Notes under the pieces: generated by a model
What the model saw: the letters and a program-made list of their open reading frames with translations, nothing else
Told to the model about the DNA's origin: nothing
The model's database searches: none
In this document: positions 1 to 7,796 of the stretch, piece after piece
Numbering within the stretch: the first letter of the stretch is position 1
Layout: each line of letters starts with the position of its first letter
Assembly (NCBI GenBank): GCA_964567295.1
Contig: CAZMLU010000036.1
Location: 1 to 17,199, forward strand
Reading direction: 5' to 3'
Source of the DNA: SLJK01 sp964567295
GTDB taxonomy: Bacteria > Bacillota > Dethiobacteria > DTU022 > UBA8154
Length of the DNA: 17,199 nt
Made by a program: the position numbers and the translations under genes

Positions 1-141
1 TAAACCGGCAGTTAAGGTCAGACCAAGCGCCAACTTTCCTTGGAGAACACGAGATGCCTTAATATACAAAAGTACACCCACTGCAACGTGAGCTGCTGCA
101 GTTAAACCCAATAATAATTTTATAATCAGAGATTCGCTCAT
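1..141 (-). CDS. Small membrane protein, partial (runs off left edge)
   Basis: Forty-seven codons are visible, from an ATG at 141 to the window edge, preceded by a GGTGAGAG ribosome binding site. The peptide starts MSESLIIKLLLGLTAAAHVA and is mostly hydrophobic: residues 5-26 form a likely first membrane helix, followed by a short basic stretch (YIKASRVLQGK) and the beginning of a second hydrophobic segment, so the protein is probably an inner-membrane protein. It begins 13 nt after the stop of the ketoacyl synthase gene on the same strand, so it is very likely co-transcribed. I do not recognise the family, and the C-terminal part is outside the window. Confidence 0.6.
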   Translation of the reverse strand, partial: MSESLIIKLLLGLTAAAHVAVGVLLYIKASRVLQGKLALGLTLTAGL

Positions 142-154
142 AGCACTCTCACCA

Positions 155-1381
155 TTATATAACCTCGCTTATTACAATGGAGACTACGCTTCCCCCGATA
201 CCAAAAGAGTTGATCAATGCTTTTCGGACCCTGCAGTTACGTCCTTCATTTGGAACACAATCAAGATCGCATTTTGGATCAGGATTTTGGTAATTAGTAG
301 TAGGAGGAATAAATTTATGTTTGATAGCCTGAACGGTAGCGATTAACTGTAAAGGACCTGCCCCTGCCAAGGGATTTCCGATCATCGACTTGATGGAAGT
401 AACAGGGATATTATAAGCATGATTTCCAAATAATTCTTTTATGGCCCGGGTTTCTTCCGCATCTAAAAGCTTTAGCCCAGGGGCATGGGCAGAAATATGA
501 TCAATCATTTCAGGAATTAGATTTGCCTTTTTTAAGGCCTCTTTCATAGAGGTTACAAAAGCTTTTTTTGTTTCTTTGTAGGAAAAAGCATTAGAAATAC
601 CCCATCCACAGAGAGTAACTCCATCCCCAACATAACGTTTACTTCGTATTTCAGAACTTGCCAAGACTACCATCCCAGCACCCTCGGCCATTATTCCACC
701 ATTCCTATTCAGATCAAAAGGCTTGCAATAACTTTCCGGATCATCCTCATGATCACCGGGAAATAAAGGTATCATCCCCGCCTCACAAAAAGAAGACATC
801 ACAAAGGGTGTGAGTGTCCCGTCACCACCACCAGCAAGAGCAATAGTAACTTCGCCATTTTGGATGGCTTCCGCCGCATAGGCGATGCCGACTATACCCG
901 AGGAACATCCCGTAGAAAGAGTAACTACTTTCCCAGAACATTTAAGCTCGGCAGCTATTTCACTGGCAGCCGCATGGGGAGAAGAGCCGAGCAGGTAAGA
1001 CCTGGGGGAAGCGGTCTCTCTGAAAAAATCAAGCTCTCTTTCCACCATCTCCGCATCATTGGTGCTAATACCAGCCCAGATACCCGGTGCATAGCTGCGG
1101 AATTCATCTTTACTTAACTCTGCGTCTTCCAGGGCCAGGCGTGCAGCTTGCACAAGCAGGTGTGCACTCCAGGATCTACTGCCGGAATCAGAAAATGGCT
1201 CCCGCTCTGCAAACCATTCTCTTGGAATCTCTCCACCTATTTGTTCGGGATATTTTGAATTATCAAAACGGGTAATACGCCTGATCCCTGAACGACCAGT
1301 TTTAAGTGCTTGCCAGAAGTCTTCTTTGCCTATCCCATTTGGTGCCACCGGACCTATACCCGTAATAAATACCTCGCTCAC
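155..1381 (-). CDS. Beta-ketoacyl-ACP synthase, KAS II/FabF-like, with Cys-His-Asn active site
   Basis: This is a condensing enzyme of the thiolase fold; family members join malonyl-ACP to an acyl chain in fatty-acid or polyketide synthesis in the cytoplasm. Counting from a GTG at 1387, the nucleophile is C161 in TLSTGCSSG, the first histidine is H301 in SAHAPG, the lysine is K333 in SIKSMIG, and NSFGIGG (393-399) is the C-terminal glycine loop. The second catalytic histidine, normally in a GH pair after KSM, is replaced by N338 (GNPLAGAG). The loop that usually reads GFGGTN reads GIGGSV. I prefer the GTG at 1381 (408 aa) because AGGGGG lies 7 nt before it but only 1 nt before the GTG at 1387. 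No acyl carrier protein or other fatty-acid gene is nearby. It follows the GGDEF gene by 61 nt. The fold is certain; whether it serves primary fatty-acid synthesis or a specialised pathway is not. Confidence 0.9.
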   Translation of the reverse strand: MSEVFITGIGPVAPNGIGKEDFWQALKTGRSGIRRITRFDNSKYPEQIGGEIPREWFAEREPFSDSGSRSWSAHLLVQAARLALEDAELSKDEFRSYAPGIWAGISTNDAEMVERELDFFRETASPRSYLLGSSPHAAASEIAAELKCSGKVVTLSTGCSSGIVGIAYAAEAIQNGEVTIALAGGGDGTLTPFVMSSFCEAGMIPLFPGDHEDDPESYCKPFDLNRNGGIMAEGAGMVVLASSEIRSKRYVGDGVTLCGWGISNAFSYKETKKAFVTSMKEALKKANLIPEMIDHISAHAPGLKLLDAEETRAIKELFGNHAYNIPVTSIKSMIGNPLAGAGPLQLIATVQAIKHKFIPPTTNYQNPDPKCDLDCVPNEGRNCRVRKALINSFGIGGSVVSIVISEVI

Positions 1382-1442
1382 TAACACACCCCCTGGAATC
1401 TAACTAAAAAAATACTTCTCTTTTTTTCTAATTTTCTTCTGC

Positions 1443-2954
1443 TCACTGTAGAGAATATTCCTGCTCTAGAACAATCTCAAAAATATCTACCAGGTTTGGA
1501 TCAAACTGTCTGCCGCTGTTCTTTCTCAATTCTTCCAACGCCTCAGCATGAGTCAGGGAAACGCGGTACGGTTTAGGGTTCAACATAGCAAAATATGCGT
1601 CAATAAGGGCTATTATTCGCGCAATAAGATGGATGTTCTTTCCTTTAAGCCCTCTTGGATATCCTTCACCATTCCACCATTCATGATGCTGCATGATAAA
1701 TTCTGCTACAACAGAAAGCTTGGGGGAAAATTGTGCTATGCGATATCCTGCTTCAGCATGACGCTTTATTTCGCTCCATTCTACCTCACTTAAAGTGTTT
1801 TCCTTGAATAGAATAGCATCATCTACAACCACTTTTCCAATATCATAAACAGTTAGCAACAATATAAGATTCTGTATTTCCTCACCATTCAATCCCAAAG
1901 CTTCTCCAAGCAACACCGCTATACGGTTAAAGCTCTCCCTTTGTTCGCGGCGGAAAGGTTCTTTTCTCTCTAAGAGTTCCAGTAAATAATTAAAACAAGT
2001 ATTTTTTACTGACTCTCGATTTCTCAACTTTTCACTATACATGTTGTGATCGGCTTCCCGGTAGATATCCATGATACCCTGAGAAGTGTCATCTCCCGTG
2101 GCGCAACCAACAGAAAGGCTTACAGGCAATTCTCCGCTGGAGTTGTTAAACTCTTCAATAGCATCATAAAGCCGTTTACATATAGATTCTGCTGTTTTGT
2201 TATCAGTAGACGGAAGGATAACGGCAAATTCGTCCCCACCTACCCGCGAAATAACATCGGAGGAACGGAAAGGTTTCCTGAGAATTTGGGCAGTTTTCTT
2301 AAGGACATCGTCTCCCTTTTCATGGCCTAAAAAGTCGTTAATTAATTTTAATCCATCGACATCACATGATATGATCCCGATAGGATAATGTCTCTCAGAG
2401 TCTAGACGCCGCACTTCTTCTTCAAAGTAGAGGCGGTTATAGAGCCCGGTCAAGGGATCATGCATGCTGACATGTTTTAATTTTTCTTCGTTTTGTATGC
2501 GCTCCGTAATATCATTTGCAGTAAAAATTGTTTCTATGACCTTTTGGTCTCTATCTAAAACAGGTGAAATAGCAATACTCATCCATATAACGTCATCTTC
2601 TAGAGATTTAAAATCCAGCTCTACTTTGGTTTTCTCTCCAGTTTGTAAAACATGGTTTTTTATTTCTATAATTTTTTGTGCTCTATGTTCGTCAAGCAGT
2701 TCCCTGATATTTTTTCCTTCTAATTTGGCATTTTCTCCCCAGAACTGCTTACAGGCATTGTTCACATAAGTAATTACCCCGTTTTTATCCATCACCCATA
2801 CCAGATTAGTAATATTTTCTAAAATGTTTCTTTCTCTAAATTTTACTTCTTCCAGAGAAGACAGTAAAAGGTTTAGTAAAGGCTCCTCCTTTTTTTCAAG
2901 CGCTGTTTTCAGGTCTACTAGAATAAACCCCGGAATGTTTTCCAGTAAACTCAA
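1443..2954 (-). CDS. PAS-GGDEF-HD-GYP cyclic-di-GMP signalling protein
   Basis: This 503-aa cytoplasmic protein has no membrane segment. Residues 1-40 are helical, about 45-152 form a PAS sensor domain (ending TANDITERI), about 160-312 a GGDEF domain, and about 320-500 an HD-GYP domain. The GGDEF domain looks active: GGDEF at 239-243, DVDGLKLIND metal/substrate region at 198-207, and an inhibitory-site RxxD (R230-D233) exactly five residues before GGDEF. The HD-GYP part keeps DIGK (371-374), H399, HHE (423-425), GEGYP (429-433) and PYR (462-464), but the histidine of the HD pair is Tyr (Y370, codon TAT). It is therefore probably a diguanylate cyclase with a weakened or sensory phosphodiesterase domain. 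The start is TTG, chosen for GGGAGG 8 nt upstream. It lies 23 nt after the 569-aa gene and is probably co-transcribed with it. Confidence 0.93.
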   Translation of the reverse strand: MSLLENIPGFILVDLKTALEKKEEPLLNLLLSSLEEVKFRERNILENITNLVWVMDKNGVITYVNNACKQFWGENAKLEGKNIRELLDEHRAQKIIEIKNHVLQTGEKTKVELDFKSLEDDVIWMSIAISPVLDRDQKVIETIFTANDITERIQNEEKLKHVSMHDPLTGLYNRLYFEEEVRRLDSERHYPIGIISCDVDGLKLINDFLGHEKGDDVLKKTAQILRKPFRSSDVISRVGGDEFAVILPSTDNKTAESICKRLYDAIEEFNNSSGELPVSLSVGCATGDDTSQGIMDIYREADHNMYSEKLRNRESVKNTCFNYLLELLERKEPFRREQRESFNRIAVLLGEALGLNGEEIQNLILLLTVYDIGKVVVDDAILFKENTLSEVEWSEIKRHAEAGYRIAQFSPKLSVVAEFIMQHHEWWNGEGYPRGLKGKNIHLIARIIALIDAYFAMLNPKPYRVSLTHAEALEELRKNSGRQFDPNLVDIFEIVLEQEYSLQ

Positions 2955-2977
2955 CGGCTACGCCTCCCTTCCATTGT

Positions 2978-4687
2978 TCAATCCTCGTGCTTCCCATATT
3001 TCTGGATGCAGTCCTCATCCGAGCGCAATAGGGAGCTCTGGAGGTACCCCCCTGTTTCAACAGGTAAGAGATTCTTGCTATACATATCATCAGTTTCTGT
3101 GTAATTTTGGGAAAGGAGACTTTGCAACTCATCTGCAACGGTTTGTTTCTCACATGGATTGTTATCATTTTCATTTTGGTTGTTCCACTGCCCCCCATTA
3201 AAGCCGGCTTCATTCGATTCCTGATTGTCAAAAAGATTCAAAAAGGCTTTTCCCATACGCATAACTTTTTCTTTTTCCGGCTTGAGAAGGGGTTTGAGTT
3301 TCAGTTGGGGCGAAATGGAAGTCTCTAACTGCATCAGCTCTTCTCCCTGAAGGCTTTTTTGATGCCCCTTTAAAGGCGTCTGCTCAAAGGACTCCAGAGC
3401 TTTTTTGTAATGATGTATAGCCGTATGTAAAAACTGTTTTTCTTCATAACGATAGGAAAATCCAATTAACTCTTCTCTTGCTATCCTGACAAAATGCCGA
3501 ATTTCTTTCTCCGTCAGTTTGCCTGCTTCTTTGTAGGTACATACATCTTCACTTGCCCGCATCCAGCGTTCAGCTATATTTAAAGCTTCTCTGAAATGCT
3601 CCAAAATCTGCCATGAACCCGGTACAAAGAAAAATTCTGAAGAGCTTTTTAGAGGGTGTGGTTCCTCTAATAGCTTCGCTATTTCTATTTTAATGTTACC
3701 TTCATCTTTTAAATATACAATCGTGCTCTGAACCTGCTCCAAGGCAAGCAGATCATTTTCTATAACAGGAGTAAGCAAGTTATCTAAAGGAGCACCTGGC
3801 TCCTGCATTTTTTTCCATAAATTTGAAGCAACACCGGAAGCCATGTGAAGTTCTTTGTTGCGTACAAGCCAGTCCTGCGCTTCCTGTGCAATGGATTGTT
3901 GTTTTTCTTTTTTCTTATTTTCTTCGTTTCTTTTTTCTTTTCCTACCCATTCTGTTAAGAGTTTTTGCGTCTTTTCCAGGTCTCCGGGAAGGTTTATTTT
4001 TATAATAAGTGAAAGCGCTCCACTTTCCGGAGCCACATAGGCCGGCCTTAACAAAGCAGCTAGAAAAAGTAATTTCCGGACAAGGTCGCTCTGATCTTTT
4101 TCCTCGAAATCCAAATAAGAATAAAATTCAAAATCACTATAAACAATAGAAAGCCAGGAAGCCGCCGGGCCATCCTCCCCTTGGATAACTCTGGAGAGCT
4201 CAAGGGCTTTTATCAACAGTGGAGGTACAGGAGTTTTTCCGTGTTTCTGCTTACAATAATGAGCTATCCAGAAGGCAGGGCCATACTTATGCTCACCGAG
4301 CAAACTGAAAAGACATTCTTCCAAGTTTCCCTGGAAATGAAGAGTTTTCTTTCCATTTTCCCCTGAGGGCATACTATCAGTCATAGCCATCTTCTTTTCT
4401 TCGTATCGCTCATCTATCATATTACTCCATACTTTTTCAATTTCCAATAAACTATCAAACCGGGCGATATCAATCTTTTCTTCCAATTCAGCTGCATATT
4501 TTGACATTTGCCTGATAAGATCATCAAAATTCTCTCTGGCAGTATCTAACTCATCCAGCAAATCTCGACTAGGTAATATATTTTCTACGTGCAATCTCTC
4601 TCCAGCCTTGATAAATTTTGTGCCTAATTGTTCAAATTCTTGCTTGATTCTTATCAGTCTGTCAGTAATCTCTAAGCATCTTTTCAT
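2978..4687 (-). CDS. Unknown 569-aa helical protein
   Basis: I do not recognise this protein. It has no signal peptide or membrane helix and is almost entirely alpha-helical by composition. Residues 1-90 look like a heptad-rich coiled coil (LIRIKQEFEQL; LEEKIDIARFDSLLEIEKV). Residues 115-245 form a leucine-rich helical block that includes LLFLAALLRPAYVAPESGA (207-225), the stretch most likely to be conserved. Residues 248-275 are a very charged helix (KEKRNEENKKKEKQQ). About 355-435 has paired amphipathic helices resembling TPR-type repeats (HHYKKALESFEQ). The tail from about 490 is Asn/Gln/Glu-rich and probably disordered. The ATG is preceded by GGTGGTG about 10 nt upstream, a modest site. 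No catalytic motif is visible, so a scaffold or partner role beside the c-di-GMP protein is only a guess. Confidence 0.75.
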   Translation of the reverse strand: MKRCLEITDRLIRIKQEFEQLGTKFIKAGERLHVENILPSRDLLDELDTARENFDDLIRQMSKYAAELEEKIDIARFDSLLEIEKVWSNMIDERYEEKKMAMTDSMPSGENGKKTLHFQGNLEECLFSLLGEHKYGPAFWIAHYCKQKHGKTPVPPLLIKALELSRVIQGEDGPAASWLSIVYSDFEFYSYLDFEEKDQSDLVRKLLFLAALLRPAYVAPESGALSLIIKINLPGDLEKTQKLLTEWVGKEKRNEENKKKEKQQSIAQEAQDWLVRNKELHMASGVASNLWKKMQEPGAPLDNLLTPVIENDLLALEQVQSTIVYLKDEGNIKIEIAKLLEEPHPLKSSSEFFFVPGSWQILEHFREALNIAERWMRASEDVCTYKEAGKLTEKEIRHFVRIAREELIGFSYRYEEKQFLHTAIHHYKKALESFEQTPLKGHQKSLQGEELMQLETSISPQLKLKPLLKPEKEKVMRMGKAFLNLFDNQESNEAGFNGGQWNNQNENDNNPCEKQTVADELQSLLSQNYTETDDMYSKNLLPVETGGYLQSSLLRSDEDCIQKYGKHED

Positions 4688-5101
4688 CTTACTTTAACAC
4701 CACCAGGGAAAATTATACAAAGCCCAAACAGATCTTAAATTTACTGAAACATTGACTTAATATTTGCAATCATAAATAACTTTCTATATATTTTTAAAAT
4801 CTCCTACTTTAATACAACAATATTTTAACAATTTCTCACATTAATTTATTGTATATTTTAATGAGTTTAAAAGCACCATTCAGAAGCACCAAACTTAAGA
4901 AACAAAAGTATGAGTCTTTATACTTAAAAAGTAGTATCCTTAAAAAGGGGTTTTAACTGAAAACCATAGTCCCTATCTGGGCAAATGGTTCTCAAATATA
5001 AAAAATAAAAAAAAGCTGGAAAAGGTTCTTTCAACTACCCCACAAATATAATGTTCTCACGTCTTCCTCTACCGGTAAAAAATCTTTTCTGTATAATAAA
5101 T
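4688..5101. other. AT-rich intergenic region, 414 nt
   Basis: No convincing gene was found on either strand. A TATAAT (minus) at 4712-4717 lies about 25 nt before the start of the 569-aa gene and could be its -10 box, but the -35 is poor. On the minus strand after the CPBP gene there is a run of eight T (5012-5019) preceded by only a weak hairpin, so no good terminator is seen. Small inverted repeats (TACTT-AAA-AAGTA near 4921) look like chance in AT-rich DNA. Confidence 0.4.
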
Positions 5102-6061
5102 TTACAACATTCCAAAGCCAAGAAGCATCTCTGCGAAGGCCACCAAAAGAAAAATAAGCAGGGCCAACATGGCTAAGCCATTAAACCACCCTTTAGGCAG
5201 CCATCCTTGCCTTCCCGTAAGAATAGGTGGAGAAGTTGAGTAGTTATTAATTTTCTTCAAGGCAAAAAGTAGGCCAGCCAGGGCCGGCATCATAATAATA
5301 AACAAAGGCAAACTGAGTTCAGCAAGCTCCGAAGCTTCTGCAGTAGTCTCTGGCTCCAAGTCGGAAAAAAGATAGAGATAAGTCACAGCTAAAGTGTTGT
5401 TTAAAAAATGATAATAGATTCCTGCCAGGATTGAACCGGTTTTAATTACCACCAAGCCGATCAACAAACCCAAAATAAGAGCACTGAGGAAATTAAGGAA
5501 AGTGAGATGAAACACGGCAAAAAGAAGGGAACTAAATACCAGGGCAGGCAGTGTGCCATAACGTTCCAGGGAAGGCATAACAGTTCCGCGGAAAAGAACC
5601 TCCTCGCAAATAGCAGCAGAAACAGCAATCACAGCGAGATAGACAAAATATTGCCCCAGGTCACTGGGTGGCGGTAAAATTTCAAGAGGCTGGTAACCAA
5701 ACCCCATCAGAAATGAAACAAGAACCACTGCCAAGAGCATGTTTAGAAGCCAAGCACATATTACCAACAGGGAAATTGCAGGCAAGAATTTTTTTTCCAA
5801 GGGTTTTATCCTGGCAAATTGTTTTCTATCTACATTATATCGTTTCCAGAACCAAAGAGCAGGAGGCAAAATAAGAAGCCACTGGGTTATAAACATACCA
5901 AACTCGAAGTGCCAGGCTTGTGCCACAGAACCTATAACCAGCAATATCAGCATTGTAACCAGCACCAGCCCGGACACCGTTTTTATGCCTGGTAGCGATT
6001 GTATTTCTTCTTTTTTCTCCACATTTGCATCATTTTCACCGATCCTGCTATCTTCGCTCAT
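5102..6061 (-). CDS. CPBP family intramembrane metalloprotease
   Basis: This 319-aa polytopic membrane protein is of the CAAX-prenyl-protease/bacteriocin-processing (CPBP, formerly Abi) family. After a charged N-terminal tail of about 28 residues there are roughly eight hydrophobic segments. All signature motifs are present: EEVLFR (E153, E154, R158), FAVFH (F181, H185) and HFLNN (H218, N222), so a metal-dependent active site within the membrane is likely. Bacterial members have been linked to bacteriocin self-immunity, peptide processing or protein secretion; no bacteriocin gene is seen here, so the substrate is unknown. The start is ATG with GGTGA about 4 nt upstream, a short spacing. It lies 115 nt downstream of coaD on the same strand and is probably the last gene of that unit; the loop from about 233 to 250 is acidic and soluble. 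Confidence 0.92.
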   Translation of the reverse strand: MSEDSRIGENDANVEKKEEIQSLPGIKTVSGLVLVTMLILLVIGSVAQAWHFEFGMFITQWLLILPPALWFWKRYNVDRKQFARIKPLEKKFLPAISLLVICAWLLNMLLAVVLVSFLMGFGYQPLEILPPPSDLGQYFVYLAVIAVSAAICEEVLFRGTVMPSLERYGTLPALVFSSLLFAVFHLTFLNFLSALILGLLIGLVVIKTGSILAGIYYHFLNNTLAVTYLYLFSDLEPETTAEASELAELSLPLFIIMMPALAGLLFALKKINNYSTSPPILTGRQGWLPKGWFNGLAMLALLIFLLVAFAEMLLGFGML

Positions 6062-6176
6062 AGTTCACCATACTAGTCTCTAAAAAATATGTTATGAATG
6101 CTTCCGGAGTTGAAAAAAACTAAATCTTTTTCATCCATCCGATCAAAAAGCAAATCTTCGTTGCTATCAAATATTA

Positions 6177-6662
6177 CTAACGGGAAGAGGCGGCTTTATC
6201 CATTACCTTTCTGTACACCTGCGGGGGGACCATATCCCTTATATCCCCCCCCAAATCAGCAACTTCTTTTACAATACTGGAACTGATAAACGAGTACATA
6301 TTATTTGTCATCATAAACATGGTTTCCACATTGCAATTAAGCTTTCTGTTAGCCAGGGCCATTTGGAATTCGAATTCAAAGTCTGAAACAGCCCTTAACC
6401 CTTTAATAATAATATTAGCTCCCAGCTTTTGAGCATATTCTATTAAAAGACCTTGGAAAAAATCCACCTCTACGTTAGGGTAAGAAATAACAATACTATT
6501 CAGCATATCCACCCTTTCTTCCAAAGAAAAAGAAGCGTCTTTGCGAGGATTTTCCAGTACAGCTACTACTAAATGATCAAAAACCTTACTTGCCCGATCA
6601 ATGATATCCAAATGACCGTTAGTTACTGGATCAAAGCTTCCCGGATAAATAACTTTAGACAA
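6177..6662 (-). CDS. coaD: Phosphopantetheine adenylyltransferase
   Basis: This enzyme transfers AMP from ATP to 4'-phosphopantetheine to make dephospho-CoA, the penultimate step of coenzyme A synthesis, in the cytoplasm. The 161-aa product has the family's usual length. It begins MSKVIYPGSFDPVTNGHLDI: SFDP (9-12) and TNGH (14-17) form the nucleotidyltransferase signature. Further family motifs are IIIKGLRAVSDFEFEFQMA (85-103) and YSFISSSIVKEVA (123-135). The start is TTG at 6662, because GAAAGGAGG lies 9 nt upstream and the product then starts exactly as other CoaD proteins do; an in-frame ATG at 6704 would add 14 unrelated residues and has no such site. It follows rsmD by 48 nt, the common arrangement in Gram-positive bacteria. 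Confidence 0.97.
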   Translation of the reverse strand: MSKVIYPGSFDPVTNGHLDIIDRASKVFDHLVVAVLENPRKDASFSLEERVDMLNSIVISYPNVEVDFFQGLLIEYAQKLGANIIIKGLRAVSDFEFEFQMALANRKLNCNVETMFMMTNNMYSFISSSIVKEVADLGGDIRDMVPPQVYRKVMDKAASSR

Positions 6663-6710
6663 TAATAAAAGCCTCCTTTCAGGGCTTTGCTCATGTGGCT
6701 GCAACCCCTA

Positions 6711-7262
6711 TCACTTTTTGAACAGGAGCAGCATAGTATCACCATAGATCTTTTTTTGCCAAAGTGGTAATGGAAATAACTGCAACCATAAAAGCTCATC
6801 CCGGCTGCTCCTCTCAACACAGAGCAGACCATCTTCTTTTAGCAAACCACCACCCAACAGTTCTTCTCCGATCAGGGATATTTTCTGATAATTGTAAGGT
6901 GGATCTATATAAATTATATGAAAACTATCCTTTCGTTGTGAAAGAATCCTTAAAGCCATTTTTCCATCAACATGTAAAATATTACATGCCATGCTATTAT
7001 CCATTAGTCGGATATTTTCTTTGATCAGTTTAACGGCATAAGCCTCTTTTTCTACAAAAACGCAACGTTTTGCACCTCTACTTATGGCCTCTATCCCTAT
7101 ACTCCCAGAACCCGCAAAAAGATCAAGAAAACAAGCATCCAGGAGTAAATCACCAATAATATTAAAGAAAGCAGCTTTAACTTTATCAGAAGTAGGACGC
7201 AAGACTTTTCCTCGAGGTGTTTTAAGATATCTGCCTTTTGCAGAACCGGCGATTACCCTCAT
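6711..7262 (-). CDS. rsmD: 16S rRNA (guanine966-N2)-methyltransferase
   Basis: RsmD methylates G966 of 16S rRNA (E. coli numbering) on the assembled small subunit using S-adenosylmethionine. The 183-aa product has the N-terminal signature RVIAGSAKGRYLKTP, the RPTSDKVKAAFFN stretch, the SAM-binding motif DLFAGSGSIGIEA (about residue 47) and the catalytic DPPY of N6/N2-amino methyltransferases (about 120-123). Two ATG codons are adjacent (7265, 7262). GGGGGAGGTGG ends too close to the first, so the second is preferred and gives the typical MRVIAG start. It is the first gene of an apparent rsmD-coaD-CPBP unit and is preceded by a promoter and an 18-bp palindrome. Confidence 0.96.
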   Translation of the reverse strand: MRVIAGSAKGRYLKTPRGKVLRPTSDKVKAAFFNIIGDLLLDACFLDLFAGSGSIGIEAISRGAKRCVFVEKEAYAVKLIKENIRLMDNSMACNILHVDGKMALRILSQRKDSFHIIYIDPPYNYQKISLIGEELLGGGLLKEDGLLCVERSSRDELLWLQLFPLPLWQKKIYGDTMLLLFKK

Positions 7263-7294
7263 CATCCACCTCCCCCATGCCTAAGCTCCATCCC

Positions 7295-7312
7295 AATACT
7301 TTCGAAAGTATT
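7295..7312. promoter_or_regulatory. 18-bp perfect palindrome over the rsmD transcription start (candidate operator)
   Basis: AATACTTTCGAAAGTATT is a perfect 18-bp inverted repeat with no spacer. It overlaps the -10 box of the predicted rsmD promoter by 3 bp and covers the expected transcription start near 7303, a classic repressor position. It is not followed by a T run in the rsmD direction, so it is unlikely to be a terminator. The regulator is unknown. Confidence 0.5.
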
Positions 7313-7338
7313 TTACCATTTTATGTGGCTTTAAGCAA
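7310..7338 (-). promoter_or_regulatory. Promoter of rsmD-coaD
   Basis: On the minus strand TTGCTT (7338-7333) is separated by 17 nt from TAAAAT (7315-7310), with a TGG directly before the -10 box (extended -10). The predicted start lies about 40 nt before the rsmD start codon. It is divergent from the rpmB promoter. Confidence 0.6.
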
Positions 7339-7396
7339 TAAACTGCATATTGTTTCCATTTCTCCTGAATTATTATCGTATAGAACCTAATTATTC

Positions 7397-7425
7397 TTGT
7401 TTTTATATAGATAATATGCTAAAAT
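7397..7425 (+). promoter_or_regulatory. Promoter of rpmB
   Basis: TTGTTT (7397-7402), a 17-nt spacer and TAAAAT (7420-7425) with an extended TGC just before the -10 box. The transcript would carry a leader of about 33 nt containing the AGGAGGTG site of rpmB. Confidence 0.6.
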
Positions 7426-7465
7426 TAATAAGGTTTTTGTTGATGATAGAGGAGGTGCAAGTGCC

Positions 7466-7657
7466 ATGTCCAGGAAATGCTCATTATGCGGAAAAGAACA
7501 ATCCAGCGGGTTTATGATCAGTCACTCGCATATTAAAACAAAGCGTAAGTGGAAACCTAATATCCAAAAAGTGAGAGCACTTATAAACGGAGCACCCCGA
7601 AGAATCAAGGTCTGCTCACGTTGCCTGAAAGCTGGAAAAGTTAAAAGGGCCATTTAA
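7466..7657 (+). CDS. rpmB: 50S ribosomal protein L28, zinc-ribbon form
   Basis: L28 is a protein of the large ribosomal subunit. The 63-aa product is of normal length for Gram-positive L28 and very basic. It opens MSRKCSLCGK and has a C-terminal CSRCLKAGKVKRAI, giving two CxxC pairs (C5/C8 and C50/C53) that bind zinc in the C+ form of the protein. The central SHSHIKTKRKWKPNIQKVR is the typical rRNA-contact stretch. AGGAGGTG lies 8 nt before the ATG. It has its own promoter and terminator and so is monocistronic here. The rsmD gene is its divergent neighbour. Confidence 0.98.
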   Translation: MSRKCSLCGKEQSSGFMISHSHIKTKRKWKPNIQKVRALINGAPRRIKVCSRCLKAGKVKRAI

Positions 7658-7674
7658 AAAAAAACAGTCCACAC

Positions 7675-7716
7675 ATTAACAAAAAGCGCACATTAATATG
7701 GCGCTTTTTCGTTAAT
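7675..7716 (+). terminator. rpmB terminator
   Basis: A long inverted repeat: ATTAACAAAAAGCGC (7675-7689) pairs with GCGCTTTTTCGTTAAT (7701-7716) with one bulged C and an 11-nt loop. The GC core followed by TTTTT is a typical intrinsic terminator 18-50 nt after the rpmB stop. The near symmetry lets it work in both directions. Confidence 0.8.
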
Positions 7717-7769
7717 CATCTACAAACAAGCTTAAATAACTCCATCTTCTCTTATTATATAAGTATTTG

Positions 7770-7796
7770 AAAAGCAAGGCCTTTGAAAGCTTTGCC
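7770..7796 (-). terminator. Terminator of the 149-aa unknown gene
   Basis: Directly after the stop codon on the minus strand, GCAAAGC and GCCTTGC form a 7-bp stem (one G-U pair) with an 8-nt loop, followed by TTTT. The T tract is short, so efficiency is uncertain. Confidence 0.5.

Noticed and set aside
860..1275. Plus-strand open frames opposite the ketoacyl synthase gene
   Set aside because: They are antisense shadows of a clear coding region with no ribosome binding site or family likeness.
1443..1445. TGA stop of the GGDEF gene as a second selenocysteine codon
   Set aside because: The protein is complete at this point, the following frame stops after four codons, and no hairpin follows.
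6065..6176. Small minus-strand reading frame of about 30 residues between coaD and the CPBP gene (from an ATG, MDEKDLVFFNSG)
   Set aside because: No ribosome binding site, no recognisable similarity and very short; more likely chance.
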